Of a stretch of DNA of 64,000 nucleotides, positions 55,213 through 64,000 are shown in pieces. The DNA lies in contig JBBMOA010000001.1 of the NCBI GenBank assembly GCA_037954235.1, positions 2,593,001 to 2,657,000 on the forward strand. The letters are read 5' to 3'. The notes beneath the pieces were generated by a model. It did no database searches. It was not told where the DNA came from and was given only the letters and a program-made list of their open reading frames with translations. Each line of letters opens with the position of its first letter. The first letter of the stretch is position 1. The position numbers and the translations under genes were made by a program. Source of the stretch: Aulostomus chinensis. Lineage: Eukaryota; Chordata; Actinopteri; Syngnathiformes; Aulostomidae.

Positions 55213-55284
55213 AGCAGAGTGGTGCAGAGGAAGCGTGCTGGGCCCATAACCCAGAGGTCGATGGATCAAAACCATCCTCTGCTA
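55213..55284 (+). tRNA. Initiator tRNA-Met (CAT), U4 copy
   Basis: An intact 72-nt initiator with a T loop of ATCAAAA (purine change at 57, tolerated) and a GTGGTGC D arm. Confidence 0.92.
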
Positions 55285-55658
55285 AAAGAAGAAAAATAAA
55301 ATGAACCTGCATCTTTAGAAATGTGTGTCTGTTAAAAAGAGGTTCACAAGGATTTTGTCTTCCTCCACAATCACCAACCATTGTGAGAGTTAACAACAGT
55401 CCACTTTCTGACTGAAGCAAAAGTAGACTTCAAAAGGTTTTTCTGATTCAACATAGCAGCTAAATTTCCATTTCCATTTCCTGAACAGGACAGGTTAAAA
55501 AAAGGGAATGTCATGACTTCCTCTGTATATTAGAATATGAACTACTAAAAATGTTCATGCCCAGTTTTAAGTTAGAATTAAACTGAAAATACAAAAATCT
55601 CAGTGTTGTAAACTGTTTCAAACAAATTCTACTGTTGAACAGTTCAAGTGTTTCTAAT

Positions 55659-55925
55659 TCAGATTCAGATTCAGATTCAGATGACTTTATTTATCCCCGA
55701 GGGGCAATTAAAGTACGGTACAACTGAGCAGCATGACATTAAAAAACAATAGTAAAAAAGAGGGACATGACAGTGGGAATAAATAAGAGAATAAAAATAA
55801 GATTAAAGATAAAATACAATAAATATACTACATACAGGATGTACACAATATAAAATGAAGAGTAAGGTGACTGGAGTGAGTGAATAAAGTGCAGACAATG
55901 TAAACAGTATAAACAGTGTAACAGT
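55659..55925 (-). mobile_element. Rex1-type LINE 3' fragment inserted in U4
   Basis: The minus strand ends with CCCCTCGGGGATAAATAAAG followed by (TCTGAA)n, a LINE-type 3' tail, and is strongly 5'-truncated with no coding part. U1, U2 and U3 lack it at the corresponding site, so it inserted after the U4 copy separated. The target duplication is at most a few bases (AAT). Confidence 0.82.
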
Positions 55926-56469
55926 GAATGAAGCTGAATGTGCTCTCTTATACTTTCCTCTATTGTGTTTTTTTCATGTCCTCCTGAGATCAAAGACAGA
56001 ATTCCAGGTACAAATAAAGACACTATCAAAGCCCCCCTGATGACATCATCATCAATTCTGACTTTGATCTGGAGGCTCTTGCTTTAATCTTGGCTTTGAT
56101 CTGGCTAATGTTTCCTGACAGGTTGCTGTTTCCACTCCAGAGCAACCAGTAGTTGATCCTATCAGACCAGTCTGATGAACGAAGCTTTTCACTTTACCAG
56201 TGGAATCACTGGGAAAAGAAACTCCTCCTGTCAGATGAAGGCTTCACTGTGTTGAGGAGGGTTTGTTCAGATGATTCTAGAAGAATAAATCAAAACCTCA
56301 TCATTGAACATGAACATTAATCACTGATGACTGTTTTAACTGAACCTACTGGATACTGTGGTGCCTGATGAGGAGACAACTTGGGTACAAAGTTGCAGAA
56401 GAGGGTTTTTGGAGGGAGATTTAGATGAGATGGTTTCCAAATCAAATCGGTTGTCACGAAGGAAAGTCT

Positions 56470-56960
56470 GCATTAAAACACTTATCAGTATCACTAAAGG
56501 AGGAAGAGGAGGAACAAAACATGTGGCACCCTGAGCAGGAGAGAGGAGAACAAGAGGGAGAAGCCATCGTTAGCTTAGCGTGTTTACAAGGCAGAAAGAC
56601 TGTTGCTACCAGAATGATGGTCTTCTGAACTTCTGCCAAATAAAGCAATTCGGTATTAATTTTTGGTGGGTAATTAGTCAACGAAATAAGGAATTAGCAG
56701 GGAGGATCACACTTTAGCTAGCACAATGAAGCAAGGCTCTACGTTCAGCAACACAGAAAAAGGAGTTGAGGTCACAGGCTTCTTGCAACCAAGGTCAAAA
56801 ATCCAAGACCAAGCCTCCTCCAGAATGAGGGGAGGGGTCAGGGGCAGTTTTCTGCATTGTCTGCAAACTGCTGTAAATTACAGGAAACCTGAACTTCCAC
56901 TGTCAATGTATCCAATTGATGAATAATTGTTTGATCTATACATAGATAACTTGTAGTTAT
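56470..56960 (+). repeat. Partial copy of tRNA-Ala 3' flank, displaced
   Basis: This matches 12110-12430 and 58520-58820. It is joined at 56470 in place of the (CA)n flank, so U4 contains this segment twice. Confidence 0.8.
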
Positions 56961-56961
56961 T

Positions 56962-57000
<39 letters not shown>
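56961..57000. repeat. (CA)n microsatellite
   Basis: The junction of two different duplicated flanks lies in this tract: sequence on the left belongs to the 59165-type flank and on the right to the 10350-type flank. Confidence 0.95.
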
Positions 57001-57004
<4 letters not shown>

Positions 57005-57155
57005 CCTACTGACTAACCCATGTTTTTCTTCACTTAAACCACCACTGGAGTATTGAAAGAGATTGCATGAGACACCATCAACTTACATTAAAAACCCCTG
57101 ACTGCCTTTAATTCCCTCCTGGCTGCAGGAAATTTGACAGACCAGCCCCCATAGC

Positions 57156-57290
57156 GGGCCTGCACGGTGGTGCAATGGTTAGCATTGTGCCCTCACAGCA
57201 AGAAGGTTCCGGGTTCGAGTCCTGGCTCGGGCGCGGGATCTTTCTGTGTAATAATAATAATAATAAGCAGAAGATGACGATGGATGGCCC
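57156..57290 (+). mobile_element. tRNA-headed SINE, internal deletion (U4)
   Basis: The head through GGATCTTTCTGTGT is kept, then an (ATA)n run replaces about 240 bp of body, then the AAGATGACGATGGATGG tail. Confidence 0.9.
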
Positions 57291-57977
57291 ATAGAGTGGA
57301 GGTGAGACCACAACCATGCTCTACAATCAATATTTACATCAAACCAGCACCATCTCAACAACTTAACTTGACTAAATATATACATGATTCCAGACTACTA
57401 CACCAACTCAATAATACATCCACATGCATTATCATTCAATGAACCTTGCCTGTGATTGTACCCCCTCCCCCATCTGGGAGCAAAGGTTTGCACCTACAGC
57501 TCTTAAGGAGCTTCCTTGGACCGCTCTCCCCTTTTGGCTCCACCCCCTTTAAGGAAACCACCAGGAAGAGGTGAGGACTGACGTGACGACTGAAACTGCC
57601 ACATTTACCTGAGACAAACTAGATCAACACTAAATACCAGGCCTTGCACAGTGATTCCCACTGACTGACACTGGGGTCTTCATTTTCCACAGGTAGGATG
57701 GCCGGTCCCCCTGTGCTTCCCAGGTCCCTCCCTGGAACACATGGCATAGCAAATGTTTCACTTGTTTGCTGATTCAATAAACCTCACCATTAACATGTGT
57801 GTGTGCCTCTAATTTACATAAACTGTTAATACCAAGACAAATGCTGCCTTCAATTAATCATTCATGTCATGGAACCCTTGGTCTCCATTACATTGGTCAA
57901 CCAGAGAAGCTTCAACTGATGACGCTCATTCAACCATGGTGAAGGTCAACCTCCATTATCTGCTGTGCTCCTTAACA
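57291..57977. other. Duplicated spacer (U4)
   Basis: Copy of 10888-11568. No gene is seen. Confidence 0.6.
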
Positions 57978-58050
57978 GGGGAATTAGCTCCAATGGTAGA
58001 GTGCTCGCTTAGCATGTGAAAGGTAGAGGGATCGATGCCCTCATTCTCCA
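57978..58050 (+). tRNA. tRNA-Ala (AGC), U4 copy
   Basis: Acceptor with G3:U70 and T arm intact. The closing pair of the anticodon stem is a C:A mismatch (CTCGC against GTGAA). Probably functional or recently damaged. Confidence 0.85.
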
Positions 58051-59186
58051 GAATACTTTAACTTGTTCTGTTGATCAGAGGAGCTGCTGGGTGATGAATG
58101 CTGATGTTTGTCCACTGGTGTGATAAAGTGTCCCCCTGTTACTGAGATGTGGATGAACACCTGCTCAGGTCAAAGCTGCAGTCAAGTCATAACCCTGTAA
58201 AGCACCAAATAACAAAAGTTACACTTTACAAGTAGAACAGGTCCAGTTCAACACTCCTTAAATGAATTTACACCCAACAATTCTTCATGAGCAAGCACAT
58301 CCTAGCTTAGGCCCAACTTTTCTTGGCGCTCTCCTAGATGCTTGGGAGCTGCTGGGGGAGCGCTAGTTGGGCCTAAGCTAGGAGCTAAGCTAAGGTGGTC
58401 CGCACCTGCTAGTGAGGGCTGGCTAGCTCTCGCAGCTTTTGGTGCAGAGCCGCTGCAGGTCCAATTCAACCTCGCTAAGCCTCACCTCAAACACAACAAA
58501 AAACTACATTTAACACACTTATCAGTATCACTAAAGGAGGCAGAGGAGGAACAAAACATGTGGCACTCTGAGCAGGAGAGAGGAGAACAAGAGGGAGAAG
58601 CCATCGTTAGCTTAGCGTGTTTACAAGGCAGAAAGACTGTTGCTACCAGAATGATGGTCTTTTAAACTTCAGCCAAATAAAGCAGTTAGGTATTAATTTT
58701 TGGTGGGTAATTAGTCAACGAAATAAGGAATTAGCAGGGAGGATCACACTTTAGCGAGCACAATGAAGCAAGGCTCTACGTTCAGCAACACAGAAAAAGG
58801 AGTTGAGGTCACACGCTTCCTGCAACCAGGGTCAAAAATCCAGGACGGACGAAGGGGAGGACGACAAAGACAAAGACACAAGAAACAGAGATAATAACCA
58901 TAAACTCCATAACAACCATAACAAATATAACCATACAGAACATATATAACAAATATAACAAGAAAAGCATTAAAAATATGTCACCTCTGGTCAGATATCC
59001 TGATTTGCATTTGTGTCTCTCAGCATTTTCATTTTCATGTTAAAGCCTCCAGAATGAGGGGAGGGGTCAGGGGCAGTTTTCTGTGTTGTCTGCAAACTGA
59101 ATTACAGGAAACCTGAACTTCCACTGTCAGTGTATCCAACTGATGAATAATTGTTTGATCTATACATAGAAAACTTGGAGTTATTG

Positions 59187-59188
<2 letters not shown>
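58051..59188. other. Duplicated spacer (U4)
   Basis: Copy of 11642-12529 plus the 300 bp shared with U2. No gene is seen. Confidence 0.6.

Positions 59189-59226
<38 letters not shown>
59189..59226. repeat. (CA)n microsatellite
   Basis: Counterpart of 12530-12588. Confidence 0.95.
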
Positions 59227-59227
<1 letters not shown>

Positions 59228-59509
59228 TTTGTGAAGCAACTCAGGAGTCATCAGGTGTTTTACTCAGAGGGATTCATTCATGATAAATGAGCATGGAGGA
59301 GACCCAGTAATCATCAACACAAGCGTCACATGAGCAGGTCACCACCCACTTTTATTGATTGGTTCTTGTAAGAATCACTCCTAACGCCATCAGGATGTCA
59401 TTTTTTGTCCTGCCCTGTCTCAACTGTTGGAGCACAGCTACAGCCTGAACTCTGCCACTACCTTATCCCTCCCTAAGAACCTCATACAGACCCACTATCT
59501 GGACTAGCC

Positions 59510-59895
59510 TGACCCCCCTGACCCTCATCAGTCACTCATAGTGCCTCCCACTGGAGGGAATAGGAGCGTCTGTGAGCTCTGACTGTTGGGATGCACATCC
59601 ATGTGATGGAAGAGCTGTTTTAAACAGGGAATCATTTGACCTCTTGACCTGTGTGGGCAGGTACAGAGGGACGATTCCATCATGAACAATAATATTACTA
59701 AACAAATGGGTCTTTAGCTTCTTTCTAAAGGCGTCCACAGCATCCTCATGTCCAGTGGGAGAGCGTTCCAGAGTCTAGGAGCTGCAACCTGGAAGGTTCA
59801 CTCTCCTTCAGTGAGGCTGAATCCCTGTGGTCAGGGAGGATAAGGGACCCCACAGGTATCACTAAAGTGCTTTAGACTGCAAAGCACTCAGCTAA
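59510..59895 (-). mobile_element. L2-type LINE C-terminal relic (U4)
   Basis: Direct counterpart of 12680-13260. FRKKLKTHLFSN is readable at about 59730. Confidence 0.6.
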
Positions 59896-59922
59896 TCAAG
59901 CTGGGATCAACTGCTGTGGTGA

Positions 59923-61132
59923 TCAAGATATCATCATATATAACAAACAAAGAAAACAGAGTTGAGGAAAAGCACACAAAGAAGAAGCTATGAACATGAA
60001 CAGAGCATCTTCTACACCAGATGTCACACGGCTCAGTAGACCTCTGGTTTGACCCCTAGCAGGTCCAGTCTCCAGGGTGCCCCCATCATTCTGCTTTTCA
60101 GTTGCAGGACATGCAGCAGAATCCCATGGCTCCTCTGCAGAAGAACATGTGAGAGCATCTGCTTGCTCTTCTCTGGCTGGACGTAGGGGAGAGTCTGTTT
60201 GCTCTTCTCTGGCTGGACGTAGGGGAGAGTCTGTTTGCTCTTCTCTGGCTGGACGTAGGGGAGAGTCTGCTTGCTCTTCTCTGGCTGGACGTAGGGGAGA
60301 GTCTGCTTGCTCTTCTCTGGCTGGACGTAGGGGAGAGTCTGCTTGCTCTTCTCTGGCTGGACGTAGGGGAGAGTCTGCTTGCTCTTCTCTGGCTGGATGT
60401 AGGGGAGAGTCTGTTTGCTCTTCTCTGGCTGGACGTAGGGGAGAGTCTGCTTGCTCTTCTCTGGCTGGACGTAGGGGAGAGTCTGCTTGCTCTTCTCTGG
60501 CTGGACGTAGGGGAGAGTCTGTTTGCTCTTCTCTGGCTGGACGTAGGGGAGAGTCTGCTTGCTCTTCTCTGGCTGGACGTAGGGGAGAGTCTGCTTGCTC
60601 TTCTCTGGCTGGACGTAGGGGAGAGTCTGCTTGCTCTTCTCTGGCTGGACGTAGGGGAGAGTCTGCTTGTTCTTCTCTGGCTGGACGTAGGGGAGAGTCT
60701 GCTTGCTCTTCTCTGGCTGGACGTAGGGGAGAGTCTGTTTGCTCTTCAGAAGTTTGCTGGACCTTCACTTGAAGGTCATGATTTTCCTCTTTCAAACAGC
60801 TTTTTAAATCATGAAGATTTCCCAGGATTTCCCACTGAGCACTGTTCCTTTTCTTCTTTTGTGTTCTCACTGCACATAGAAGACTCTGAACTTCACCGTT
60901 CAGACTGTCACTTTGTGGGGTCCTGGTCCTTCCTTGATTCAAGGTGGGCCAACGCAGCAGTGAAGGTCTCTTTCTCCTGAGATGCAGTAGAAACTCGTCT
61001 CCTCAAACATCCATTTTCTGCCTCTCTCTCCTCACTCTGGGATCTCAGCTGTTCAAGAGTCGTCTTCTTCTCAGTGAGTTCTTCCCTCATCAGGGAAGAA
61101 CCCAGCAGAAGAAAATCTGCATCTTGAACCAT
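59923..61132 (-). pseudogene. Coiled-coil repeat gene, U4 copy, truncated and frameshifted
   Basis: It corresponds to residues from about 260 onward of the U1 protein. A 14-residue new N-terminus (MVQDADFLLLGSSL) precedes ELTEKKTTLEQL, so the first two coiled-coil repeats are gone. A 2-bp deletion after DQDPTK (near 60912) shifts the frame. The remainder (60942-59923 frame) carries 16 full 12-residue repeats and the intact hydrophobic tail. No single frame spans both parts, so I call it a pseudogene. An ATG in the shifted frame could still start a 339-residue repeat-plus-tail product. Confidence 0.8.
60157..60745 (-). repeat. 36-bp coding minisatellite, 16 units (U4)
   Basis: Same unit as 36662-37326, antisense here (CTTCTCTGGCTGGACGTAGG and GGAGAGTCTG). 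The plus strand is open for 231 codons as a by-product. Confidence 0.95.
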
Positions 61133-61135
61133 GGA

Positions 61136-61950
61136 AAAGAAAAGACCCGGCCAGAAACTCAGTAGTATTTAAACACACACTTCTTCAGATTAAATGTCAC
61201 CCACACGGCTCATCAGCAGTCCAGCTCTCACTTAAAAGAAACGGGGACAGCACGGGAGCTCAGCATGACTTCTTTTCCCTTTTTTTTTCAGTTGCAACGT
61301 AGCGAGGCAGCGGCTAACAAGCTAGCTAACCGCACTCGTTAATGGCAAAACTTACAGGTTGCTTGCATCCTCTTAAAGCACAGTCCGCAAATCGACCCAC
61401 AGGAAAAAAGAAAGAAAGGACTCCGGTCTCCGCGCAGAATTAAAAACAGCATCTGTCTTGCTCTCTTACACCAAAAGCTCATTCTAGCTGCAGTGAAATG
61501 TCTGCGTGCCGCTACTTCGTTCAAGTCCGGAAGAGAGAGAGAGAGCGGAAGGAGACCCCTGACCTTGACGCGTCTGATCTGTTACGTTGCGTCAAGTGAA
61601 CTTCGCATGTCACCCCAATCTTTTACTACACTTTTTTTTATTTTAAAGGCACATTCACATGAAATAAAATACCCTTTTTAACAAATATAATAATTTGTGT
61701 ATTATTAATGTTTTTAACCTATTTATTGACCCTTTTTAATATTTTTAACCATGAACTAATTTATTTATTCCATGTAAAATCATTTTAGGCTATTTATTTA
61801 ATCAAACTTGATGTTTTTGTATTTATTTATTTAATAAATTGAGGAATCTGGACTTTTCCAAATAGAGCCTAGTAACCTGGGTTACAATACCAATTACCAT
61901 TCACAGTCACAGTCCAACCTACACCTTTGTAATGGCTGTACATGATGTCA
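61136..61950. other. Region beyond U4: CpG-richer stretch, then AT-rich
   Basis: 61200-61620 has more CpG than its surroundings and a short GA run (61533-61547). It could be a promoter for the minus-strand coiled-coil copy or the remains of one, but no motif proves it. 61640-61860 is AT-rich with nothing recognised. Confidence 0.35.
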
Positions 61951-62740
61951 TCATAAAAACCCTTCCTCCAGGGAATTGTGAGTCATGTAATGTGCTATAG
62001 GGCCGAGTCGCTGTGGTTCTATTCCTTCTACAGCAGCCACGGAAATATGGGGCGAGGTTTTATCAACCTGAAACAGTGACAAAGCCAAACCTCCAACGTT
62101 TGGTAAATAGAAAACACCTTTTGGGGTTCTTGCCAAAGTATCTGAGAACACAGAGAATTGTGATCCCGTATTTGGGTCTAACAGTTTGAAGCAGGCAACA
62201 TCTGTTCCTGTCATATCAACATGTAGAGTTACATGGAGGTCTTGTAATCCTGTTAACCTGGAATGATCTGGCAGGTCTTCTTTTCCTGCTAAGAAATCAT
62301 CCGTCTGAATCCAGGACACCGTCAGCTTCTGATTGAAAAGGAGTACATGAGAGAATAATAGCATCCTGTATTTACAGCCTGTAGCATGTTGAAGAAGCAT
62401 TCAGAGTCATGGTCAGGGACTGTGGTATGAACGCCTTCAGGAGAACAATGAATAGTTGCACGCCACTTGGTGAACAAATCCCGACCCAGTAGATTACTTG
62501 GTGAGTTATCAGTGATTACAAATGGATGCTCTCATGAAATGGGTCCAAATTGAACTTTGGCTGGTGCTCCAATGGACTTTGCATAGTTGCTCCAGCAATT
62601 GCTACTGTTTTTATATTTTCAGAAGTAGGAACTAATCCTACACAGTTAGCATCTGACTTATTAATGGTGGAAACTGTTGCACCTGTGTCCCCTAAGAGTT
62701 CAGCAGATTTTCCATCTCCTGATAATTCAACTTAAGGTTC
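61951..62740 (-). pseudogene. Endogenous retrovirus-like pro/pol fragment, broken
   Basis: On the minus strand a retroviral-type aspartic protease is readable: LLGDTGATVSTI (active-site DTGA, Asp codon at 62687-62689) and, about 60 residues on in another frame, LLGRDL. A TAA lies shortly before the protease and at least two frameshifts separate the blocks, so no enzyme is made. A 149-codon frame (62400-61951) continues in the pol direction without recognisable RT motifs. The element stops before any RT, RNase H or integrase. Confidence 0.75.
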
Positions 62741-62744
62741 AGCA

Positions 62745-63300
62745 GTTAGAGTTATTTGAGAGCATTCAGTTACAACTTTCTGTTTTTCATTTTCATTGTT
62801 GCACACTGGAAGACACTGAAGTGCTGTCCTATTGTTGAGGGGGATGCCACAGGTTCAGAGGCGGTCCTGGTCTGGGGCCCTGTTGAGTCTGAGGTCTGGG
62901 GTGCCAGTTTCCTCTTCCTGTTGGTCTTGGCCTTCAACCCCTCTACCTCTTCTAGGATACAATCCTCTTCATTAATCGCTTCTTCTCCTTCATCATTTAA
63001 CACATTTTTGTCCTGGTATCCTAGGTTTCCAGGCTCTAGTTCTTCTTCTAAATGCAGGGCTCCATTGAGCAGTGGGAGAGAGTGAGGCAGACAAGTTCTG
63101 CTCTCTTTTAGGAAGCTTAGACAGTTCACCAAGTGACGGAACAGGACTTTGGAGATCATCATTGGCAGCAGCAGCTGCTCAAGCAGAGGTGGAGGACTGA
63201 GTAGGTTTGCTACTGGGAGTCTGCTGCTGTAACTGGTAAAAGGTGTTCTCCTACCAGTCTACATGATCAGTGGAGTCGTTGCATCGAGTCTGTAACCTCA
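62745..63300 (-). pseudogene. Probable gag remnant of the same element
   Basis: Between the primer-binding site and the protease there are only about 550 bp. They contain an acidic/basic frame of 130 codons (63162-62770) in the position of gag. No matrix, capsid or intact zinc knuckle is visible, so most of gag appears deleted. Confidence 0.5.
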
Positions 63301-63310
63301 GGTGTTTAGG

Positions 63311-63328
63311 ATCCCATCCTCGTCGCCA
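63311..63328 (-). promoter_or_regulatory. Retroelement primer-binding site, tRNA-Ser type
   Basis: The minus strand reads TGGCGACGAGGATGGGAT. This is complementary to the 3' end (with CCA) of the vertebrate tRNA-Ser(GCT) family, whose acceptor end is CCTCGTCG-CCA. Its position between an LTR-like sequence and the gag/pro remnant fits a retroviral PBS. Confidence 0.75.
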
Positions 63329-63331
63329 TTA

Positions 63332-64000
63332 ATTGTGGTCAAGTGGCCCTGCGTGGGGGGGTCGTCCGGCGGAGCAGTGAACAGAAAGGAGGCGTGGTCT
63401 CTTTCTCAAACCTTACACACTTTATTCATGCATGAGAGAGAAGTTACAGCACTCATAGAGCATCAGAAGTTCTCTGATGTTTCTGAGGAACAGTCAGCTA
63501 TTGATCACCGTGGGGAGGGGACATACAGATTGGAGGTAGAGTCATGTCACATCCAAGAATTCTCAAAATCTCAAAACAGGCGCCCAGGTTGAGGTCAAAT
63601 AGTTCAGATTATTCAAATTAACAAATGCAACCATCAATCTGCCAACCACAAAGTAAGTTTACAACTTTGAGACCTGGAGCATGAGGGTACACACTTCAGC
63701 TCCTGTGGTTTGACCCAAATATATTTTAACGTCCATGAATAAGCATCCTATTCTGCATGAATAGCACATTTACAACATGAGCAAACATTCTCTAAGGTTT
63801 TAATCGTCTCAGCTGTGACGCTCTTCCACATTCTGCCTGACGTTTGCAGAGAAACATAGAAACCAACAGGTCATCTTCAGCTGCACAGTCATAAATTTCC
63901 ATGAGCTCATTTCTGAAGAACTCACATTAAATAATAGAAAAAGATAAATAAGAGAAACATAGAACAGGAGAGTGCTCAAACAATAAAGAAACTAAGCGAG
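63332..64000 (-). mobile_element. Partial 5' LTR of endogenous retrovirus-like element
   Basis: Directly upstream of the PBS in element orientation. It contains GCATGAATAAAGTGTG near 63415-63430, an AATAAA signal placed as in an R region, followed by a GC-rich U5-like segment ending in CCACAATTAA. The outer end of the LTR (TG) was not located and may lie beyond the window. No second LTR is present. Confidence 0.55.

Larger units (their letters stand above)
55128..61135 (+). repeat. Segmental duplication unit U4
   Basis: Direct copy of the initiator-tRNA to coiled-coil part of U1 (about 9462-14010). Specific changes are a LINE insertion at 55659-55925, a deletion in the SINE, and a deletion between the (CA)n and the first copy of the tRNA-Ala 3' flank at 56470. 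It also has a second flank copy after tRNA-Ala and loss of the coiled-coil N-terminus. Confidence 0.9.

Overview
This window is vertebrate, almost certainly teleost, nuclear DNA. Eukaryotic tRNA genes occur singly. There are long (CA)n and (GA)n microsatellites, Rex1/L2-type LINE tails, a Tc1-like transposase relic and tRNA-headed SINEs. A two-exon C2H2 zinc-finger gene has a first exon of the type common in fish finger genes. There are no operons, and most long open frames are antisense shadows or microsatellite translations.

Layout. 1-4400 is a diverged ~43-bp satellite, followed by AT-rich and microsatellite DNA to about 6000. 6012-15681 (unit U1) carries tRNA-His, an initiator-tRNA relic, a SINE, tRNA-Ala and a coiled-coil gene. 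15682-34663 is a mosaic holding tRNA-Leu(AAG), initiator tRNA, tRNA-Asn, LINE and SINE relics, the zinc-finger gene (28347-31575, minus strand) and several smaller inverted repeats. 34664-42963 (U2) is U1 in inverted orientation, so the two units form a large imperfect palindrome around the mosaic. 44459-51235 (U3) is a direct copy of U1 without the coiled-coil gene. 52182-54889 is a tRNA-Leu(CAG)/tRNA-Gln tandem duplication. 55128-61135 (U4) is another direct copy. 61951-64000 is the 5' part of a decayed endogenous retrovirus-like element on the minus strand.

The coding content that looks real is small. One zinc-finger gene is intact by phase-matched splicing. The coiled-coil family has three copies; only U1 is open end to end, U2 has one nonsense codon, and U4 is truncated and frameshifted. 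Each carries a 36-bp (12-residue) repeat with 4, 18 or 16 full units and ends in a hydrophobic tail. Two exon-like minus-strand ORFs in the U1/U3 duplication differ only at synonymous sites. About twenty tRNA-like sequences (His, initiator Met, Ala, Leu, Asn, Gln and an Arg relic) are spread through the duplicated blocks; several pairs contain one intact and one damaged copy.

The main theme is a tRNA cluster growing by repeated direct and inverted segmental duplication, carrying along a fast-evolving coiled-coil gene. I see no defence system, CRISPR array or prokaryotic-type cluster.
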